64,000 bases of DNA from Bactericera cockerelli (taxonomy: Eukaryota; Arthropoda; Insecta; Hemiptera; Triozidae): NCBI GenBank assembly GCA_024516035.1, contig CM044966.1, positions 21,797,185 to 21,861,184 of the forward strand. Direction: 5' to 3'. The translations under genes were made by a program, and so were the position numbers. Positions 46,801-54,749 of this stretch are shown piece by piece; positions within the stretch are counted from its first letter, which is position 1, and each line of letters opens with the position of its first letter. Under the pieces are notes generated by a model. That model worked only from the letters and a program-made list of their open reading frames with translations, was not told the DNA's origin and ran no database searches.

Positions 46801-49800
46801 CTAGTGGACCAGATAACGTTCCATCATATGTTTTGCGAAAATTTGCCGCTCTTCTGTCGGATCCTCTTTGTCTTCTTTTCAACAGATCCTTATCTTCTCA
46901 TGTTTTTCCTGCTTGCTGGAAGTTGAGCTATCTAATTCCAATTTTTAAGTCGGGAAACAGATGTGATGTTGGTAATTACCGCGGTGCATGTATCCAATCC
47001 GCTATTCCCAAAGTTCTCGATAAGTTAATTACCACCCATCTGACTTTTTCCTGCAAACATTTCATTGCAGACCAGCAGCATGGTTTCACATCGAAGAGAT
47101 CTACAGTGACAAATCTCCTATGTTACCAGCATGACATCATTCAGTCTTTTCAAACGTGTTCCACTGTTCATTCTGTCTACACTGATGTTGCTAAAGCTTT
47201 TGACAGGGTTGATACTGACTTCCTATTGTCTAAGCTAAAATCGTATGGCATTGGTGAATCCTTTCTAACTTGGTTGTCTTCTTATTTTTCTGGTAGGACC
47301 CAAGCCGTACGAGTTGGAGACAGTCTTTCTCAACCTATTCAGGTTACCTCTGGAGTCGGTCAGGGGAGCCATATTGGTCCATTGCTCTTTTCTTTATTCT
47401 TCAATGACTTGCCTCGTGTCATAAAGCACTCCTCAGTCTTGCTATTTGCAGACGATGTCAAACTCTATAAGACCATTAAATGTTTCACCGACTGTCATCT
47501 TCTTCAAAATGACATTTCTTCCTTTCATCAGTGGCTCTCTTGTAATGGGTTAAATCTTTCACTCCACAAATGTTTTGTTGTTGAATTCTCAAGGAACAAA
47601 TCCTTGGACTTCACCTACAACATTGATGGAGGTACGCTTGTCCGTGTAGAGGAGATCAAAGACTTGGGTATCACTCTTGATCGGAAGCTCTCCTTTATTT
47701 CTCATACATCAAGTCTTTCAATGAGATGTCATCGTATCTTAGGATACATATGGAGAAATTCCAAGGGTTTATCTTCCCATGCTTTCATTCTCTTATACAA
47801 GGCCCTTGTCAGATCCCTTTTGGAATATAGCTGCGTAGTCTGGTCCCCCCATTACGATATCCATGTTAAAGTCCTTGAGCGTGTTCAGAAGAAGTTCATG
47901 TGGTATTTTAATTTCCGTTACCCGAATGTTGATCTTGACCTACCGTCACTTAGGGATCGCAGGCTCACTGCCGACGATGCTTTCTTAAGAAAGTTGATTG
48001 TTGGTGACATTGATTGTTCTCGGTTACTCGAACTTATTAAATTAAACTGCCATCGCCGCTTACGCAATAATAGAACTTTTCTTATAGATCAGTGTTCGAC
48101 AAATTATTCTTATTACTTGCCCCTCAATAGAATGATGAGAGCCGCCAACTCTTGACATGCAAGATAAATATCTTGCAAACATTTGTATATAGTTGACATT
48201 GTACAGTTATTGTTTTACTTCATGAACTTTTATCATGTTTGTTGTTCTAATTTTAAACTTATTATTCTTTATAATTATTTCTTGTTTCATTCTAGTCCCT
48301 TTCTTAAAAAAATTTACTGTGATAATTTTGACTTTTGAATTTTTCAATTACTTGTAACTTGTAAGCTTTTATTTTACTGTTTATACTTGTCTATTAATTG
48401 TAACTATGTATAAAGGGCTTGACCCGTAATTATACGTCCGTTCTGCGGATTATTATTATTATTATTATTATTATAAATATGACAAGAAAAAAAAAATTGG
48501 GACGGGCGAGTACAAAAATATATTAATAATAGCATTATCTGTGCCCACCGGTGGGTCCCGTTACAAGGGAAATTGAAGAAAAAAACGTGACCCACCGGTG
48601 GGCACGCCGTCTCATATGTATGGTGTTAAATTAAATTAAATTAAAATTAAATTAAAAATACTCACCAAGCTGGTCTGATAGTTGCTGGTGACATTGGTGA
48701 TTTTGCAAACATGTTTAGATTTAATTACCTTTTTAACTTTTATTGTATATAATTTAGTATGTATTGACTTTGTACAACATTCACCTGAATATTTACGTAC
48801 AAATAAAACATTAAATTAAATTATTTTAAATTAAATTAAAATACGTAATTAAAATTACATTCTTTATATTTTTTACTCTACTAAATTACTGGATTTTTTT
48901 TATTTTTTCATCACCTTCTTTAGCATTAAGCCTTAGTTCTACGCTTTTTTAGTTTAAGCTTTTTTAGTTTTACGCTTTAGTTTTACGTTTTAGATAGGTT
49001 AGGGAAACTTGTAAAATGGGTATCTCCCGTCAACTTATAAATAATAATAATAATAAAAATACTCACCAAGCTGGTCTGATAGTTGCCGGTGACGTTGGTG
49101 ATTTTGCAAACGTGTTTCAGTCGGGTCAGGGTCTCGTTCAGGTACTCATAGGCCTCCCCCCGGGGCCGGATCTTGGTGAAGCGGGGGAAAGTGGGGGGCA
49201 GCAGGCGCTGGTTGATCAGGGGGTCGAAACCCACCATTTTCTATACGAGAAGAGAGGTTACAATTAGAATGGGCGACCTTTTTTTTTTTTAAATAAAATT
49301 AGAATGGGCGACCTTTTTTTTATATAAAATTAGAATGAGCGACTCTTTTTTTAGATATAAAATTAGAATGGGCGATTTTTTTTAGATATAAAATTAGAAT
49401 AGTTCAGGGTCTCGTTCAGGTACTCGTAGGCCTCCCCCCGGGGGCGGATCTTGGTGAAGCGGGGGAAGGTGGGGGGCAGCAGGCGCTGGTTTATGAGGGG
49501 GTCGAAACCCACCATTTTCTATACGAGAAGAGAGGTTACAATTAGAATGGGCGACCTTTTTTTTTTTTTAATAAAATTAGAATGGGCGACCTTTTTTTAT
49601 ATAAAATTAGAATGAGCGACTTTTTTTTTAGATATAAAATTAGAATGGGCGATTTTTTTTAGATATAAAAAATGTTTCAGACGTGTTTCAGTCGGGTCAG
49701 GGTCTCGTTCAGGTACTCGTAGGCCTCCCCCCGGGGGCGGATCTTGGTGAAGCGGGGGAAGGTGGGGGGCAGCAGGCGCTGGTTTATGAGGGGGTCGAAA

Positions 49801-52800
49801 CCCACCATTTTCTATACGAGAAGAGAGATTACAATCAGAATAATAATAATAATATCGCCTTATTTATACTGCCCGATTAAGACTATTAAGCCCCATTATT
49901 CCAGCAGTAAGCCCAAGACGCATTATTATGTGGTAAAAATCCCAAATGGGAGGATCACTTGTCATGTCCCGGATGGGTTTCGAACCCACGACCTCTGGAA
50001 TCTGTGGATTCATAGACCGTCGCCTTTACCACTGAGCTACCGGGAATGTTAAATTAGAAGAGAAGACGAGAAGAGAGGTTGCAATTAGAAGAGAAGACGA
50101 GAAGAAAGGTTACAATTAGAAGAGAAGACGAGAAGAGAGGTTACAATTAGAAGAGAAGACGAGAAGAGAGGTTACAATTAGAAGAGAAGACGAGAAGAAA
50201 GGTTACAATTAGAAGAGAGGTTACAATTAGAAGAGAAGACGAGAAGAAAGGTTACAATTAGAAGAGAAGACGAGAAGAAAGGTTGCAATTAGAAGAGAAG
50301 ACGAGAAGAGAGGTTACAATTAGAAGAGAAGACGAGAAGAAAGGTTGCAATTAGAAGAGAAGACGAGAAGAGAGGTTGCAATTAGAAGAGAAGACGAGAA
50401 GAGAGGTTACAATTAGAAGAGAAGACGAGAAGAGAGGTTACAATTAGAAGAGAAGACGAGAAGAAAGGTTACAATTAGAAGAGAAGACGAGAAGAAAGGT
50501 TACAATTAGAACAGAAGACGAGAAGAGAGGTTACAATTAGAAGAGAAGACGAGAAGAAAGGTTACAATTAGAACAGAAGACGAGAAGAGAGGTTACAATT
50601 AGAAGAGAAGACGAGAAGAGAGGTTACAATTAGAAAAGAAGACGAGAAGAGAGGTTACAATTAGAAGAGAAGACGAGAAGAAAGGTTGCAATTAGAAGAG
50701 AAGACGAGAAGAGAGGTTACAATTAGAAGAGAAGACGAGAAGAGAGGTTACAATTAGAAGAGAAGACGAGAAGAGAGGTTACAATTAGAAAAGAAGACGA
50801 GAAGAGAGGTTACAATTAGAAGAGAAGACGAGAAGAAAGGTTACAATTAGAAGAGAAGACGAGAAGAAAGGTTGCAATTAGGAGAGAAGACGAGAAGAGA
50901 GGTTACAATTAGAAGAGAAGACGAGAAGAGAGGTTACAATTAGAAGAGAAGACGAGAAGAAAGGTTACAATTAGAACAGAAGACGAGAAGAGAGGTTACA
51001 ATTAGAAGAGAAGACGAGAAGAGAGGTTACAATTAGAAGAGAAGACGAGAAGAAAGGTTACAATTAGAAGAGAAGACGAGAAGAGAGGTTAAAATTAGAA
51101 AAGAAGACGAGAAGAGAGGTTACAATTAGAAGAGAAGACGAGAAGAAAGGTTACAATTAGAACAGAAGACGAGAAGAGAGGTTATAATTAGAAGAGAAGA
51201 CGAAGAGAGAGGTTACAATTAGAAGAGAAGACGAGAAGAAAGGTTGCAATTAGAAGAGAAGACGAGAAGAGAGGTTACAATAGAGAAAGACGAGAAGAGA
51301 AGACGAGAAGAGAGGTTACAATTAGAAAAGAAGACGAGAAGAGAGGTTACAATTAGAAGAGAAGACGAGAAGAAAGGTTACAATTAGAACAGAAGACGAG
51401 AAGAGAGGTTACAATTAGAAGAGAAGACGAGAAGAGAGGTTACAATTAGAAGAGAAGACGAGAAGAAAGGTTACAATTAGAAGAGAAGACGAGAAGAGAG
51501 GTTACAATTAGATGAGAAGACGAGAAGAGAGGTTACAATTAGAAAGAAGACGAGAAGAGAGGTTACAATTAGAAGAGAAGACGAGAAGAGAGGTTACAAT
51601 TAGAAGAGAAGACGAGAAGAAAGGTTACAATTAGAAAAGAAGACGAGAAGAGAGGTTACAATTAGAAGAGAAGACGAGAAGAAAGGTTACAATTAGAACA
51701 GAAGACGAGAAGAGAGGTTACAATTAGAAGAGAAGACGAGAAGAGAGGTTACAATTAGAAGAGAAGACGAGAAGAAAGGTTACAATTAGAACAGAAGACG
51801 AGAAGAGAGGTTACAATTAGAAGAGAAGACGAGAAGAGAGGTTGCAATTAGAAGAGAAGACGAGAAGAGAGGTTACAATTAGAAGAGAAGACGAGAAGAG
51901 AGGTTACAATTAGAAGAGAAGACGAGAAGAGAGGTTACAATTAGAAGAGAAGACGAGAAGAAAGGTTACAATTAGAAGAGAAGACGAGAAGAGAGGTTAC
52001 AATTAGAAGAGAAGACGAGAAGAGAGGTTACAATTAGAAGAGAAGACGAGAAGAAAGGTTACAATTAGAAGAGAAGACGAGAAGAGAGGTTACAATTAGA
52101 AGAGAACGAGAAGAGAGGTTACAATTAGAAGAGAAGACGAGAAGAGAGGTTACAATTAGAAGAGAAGACGAGAAGAAAGGTTACAATTAGAAGAGAAGAC
52201 GAGAAGAAGGTTATAGATGAAATTTAAGTTTTTTTTAAGGAATGTATTTTTTTTTTTTTTTTTTTTCCGTTGGTTCAAATTTTTTTTTTTAATTTTAATA
52301 CAGTTTATTTATTTATTTATTAAATTGATCAATTTTAAAATCCACCATTTTCTAGACAGATGAAATTTATAGATGAAATTTCAGTTTTTTTTTAGGAATG
52401 TATTTTTTTTTTTTTTTTTTTTTTTCCGTTGGTTAAATTTTTTTTATTTAATTTTAAATACAGTTTATTTATTTATTAAATGGATCAATTTTAAAATCCA
52501 CCATTTTCTAGACAGATGAAATTTATAGATGAAATTTAAGTTTTTTTTAGGAATATATTTTTTTTTTCCCGTTGGTTCAAATTTTTTTTTTAAATTTTAA
52601 ATACAGTTTATTTATTTATTAAATTGATCAATTTTAAAATCCACCATTTTCTAGACAGATGAAATTTATAGATGAAATTTAAGTTTTTTTTTTAGGAATG
52701 TATTTTTTTTTTTTTTCCGTTGGTTCAAAAAAATTTTTAAATACAGTTTATTTATTTATTAAATTGATCGATTTTAAAATCACAGGAATGTATTTAATTT

Positions 52801-54709
52801 CATTATACAATTTTTTCATTACAATCCCCTTGAAGTACAATATCTTTTGTACTTTTAGGGGGTAGAGAGGTTACAATTAGTAGAGAAGACGAGAAGAGAG
52901 GTTACAATTAGAATGGGCGACCTTTTTTTTATAAGGAACCATACTAAGTTTCAGCTCAATTGGACTTATTATTATTATTATAGTATGACTTATTAGGTAA
53001 GACAAAAATATAATCTATTTATTTTTTCTTTATAATTTTATTGTATTTTACTGTATAAAGGGGTTCGAAGCCCACCATTTTCTAGACGAGAAGAGAGATT
53101 ACAATTAGAATGGGTGACCTTTTACTATATAAAAAAACCATACTAAATTTCAGCTCAATTGGACTTGTTCTTTTTTATACGTGAATATCTCAATTAGTCA
53201 ACATTTTCCTCTGTCTTTCTTTACACATATATGTATCTATCTAGTCAACCTCTTACTACATTTCAATACTTATGTTCTCCTCATTTTATTATCTTCATTT
53301 ATTGTCTTTAAAATAAGTAAATATATTATATTCAAGTTAGTTTTAAGACTAGATATAAGAAAAGACTAGATATAAGCATGACAATCCAGCGAGGTAATGC
53401 TGCCAGTGTGTTGGGAGCATTGCCATCAGAAGAACTGACATCCATATTCTATCTGTAAATTTTAATAAAATATACCTTATATTAGATTTAGAAAATTATA
53501 TACACCGTAAGGTAAACCAACAATAAAAATAAATGATGAATAAGAAAAAAGGTTTAGTTCCTCACCCCATGATGGGCGGGTACGCCGAGGGGTACACTGG
53601 CAATGATGCCCGGCACCAGATCACTGCACGTAGCCAGAATCTTCTGGATCTCTCCCACAGACGGGTTCTCCTGGATCCGGTTGAAAGCGAGGAAGCACTG
53701 GTACAGAAGCCGGGAGAATTTGAGACGCAGCGTCAGGGCCCTCATATGATCCTCACTCTGAAATAATAATAATACTAAAAGTTATCATACTTGTGTTAAT
53801 CACTTTCGTGATATCACAACTACTCAAACTCGCCTTACTAAATCGACGCTGAAACCGTGACTTGAACCACCGACCTCCAGGTTAAAAGTCTGCCGCCTTA
53901 TCGATCAAGCTACTGAGGTCGGTGAAAAATAATACTAATAATAATAACACTCTTCTGGTTGAAAGCAAGGAAGCACTGGTAGAGAAGGCAGGAGAACTTC
54001 AAGACGTGTGCCCTCATCTATATCTATAAAAGAAAGCTGTCTGTATGTATGTATGTGTGTATGTATGTATGTGTGTATGTATGTATGTGTGTATGTATGT
54101 TCTTTATACAAATCCACACCGTTTGACCGAGAAACCTGAAATTTTGCACATAGGTCCGCTTGGATCAGGAAATTCTTCTAGGCTAGATTATATCTCCCTG
54201 AGGTTAAGCTACAATGAGTAAGGATAAAAATGGATGGGTGACGCAAAAAAAATGCACGTTTTTTGACATAAATGACATTTTTTCTCGAAATTTGTCGCGA
54301 CGACCTATCAACTCAAAGCGAGAAAGTTTTAGGCAAGGGTTTGAGCTTTCAATTGACATATCGATCGCGAATTTCTGATGAGCCGTTCTTGAGCTACGCC
54401 GGGTAAGGTAAAAAAATGGATGGGTAACATGTAAAATATTCACGTTTTTTGACCTAAATGACATTTTTTCTCGAAATTTGAAGTGACGACCTATCAACTC
54501 AGAGCGAGAAAGTTTTAGGCAAGGGTTTAGGCTTTCATTTGACATATTGATCGCGAAATTCTGATGAGCCATTCTTGAGCTACGCCGGGGAAGGCCAGAA
54601 AATAGATGGGCGACAAAAAATATTCAGGTTTTTTTTCAAACCTAAATGACATTTTGTGTGTGTGTGTGTGTGGTTTGTGTGTGTGTAGGGTTTTGTGTGG
54701 TGTGTTGTG

Positions 54710-54749
<40 letters not shown>

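Noticed and set aside
30119..52213. CRISPR-like regular arrays
   Set aside because: Units are contiguous tandem repeats without unique spacers, in a eukaryotic intron.
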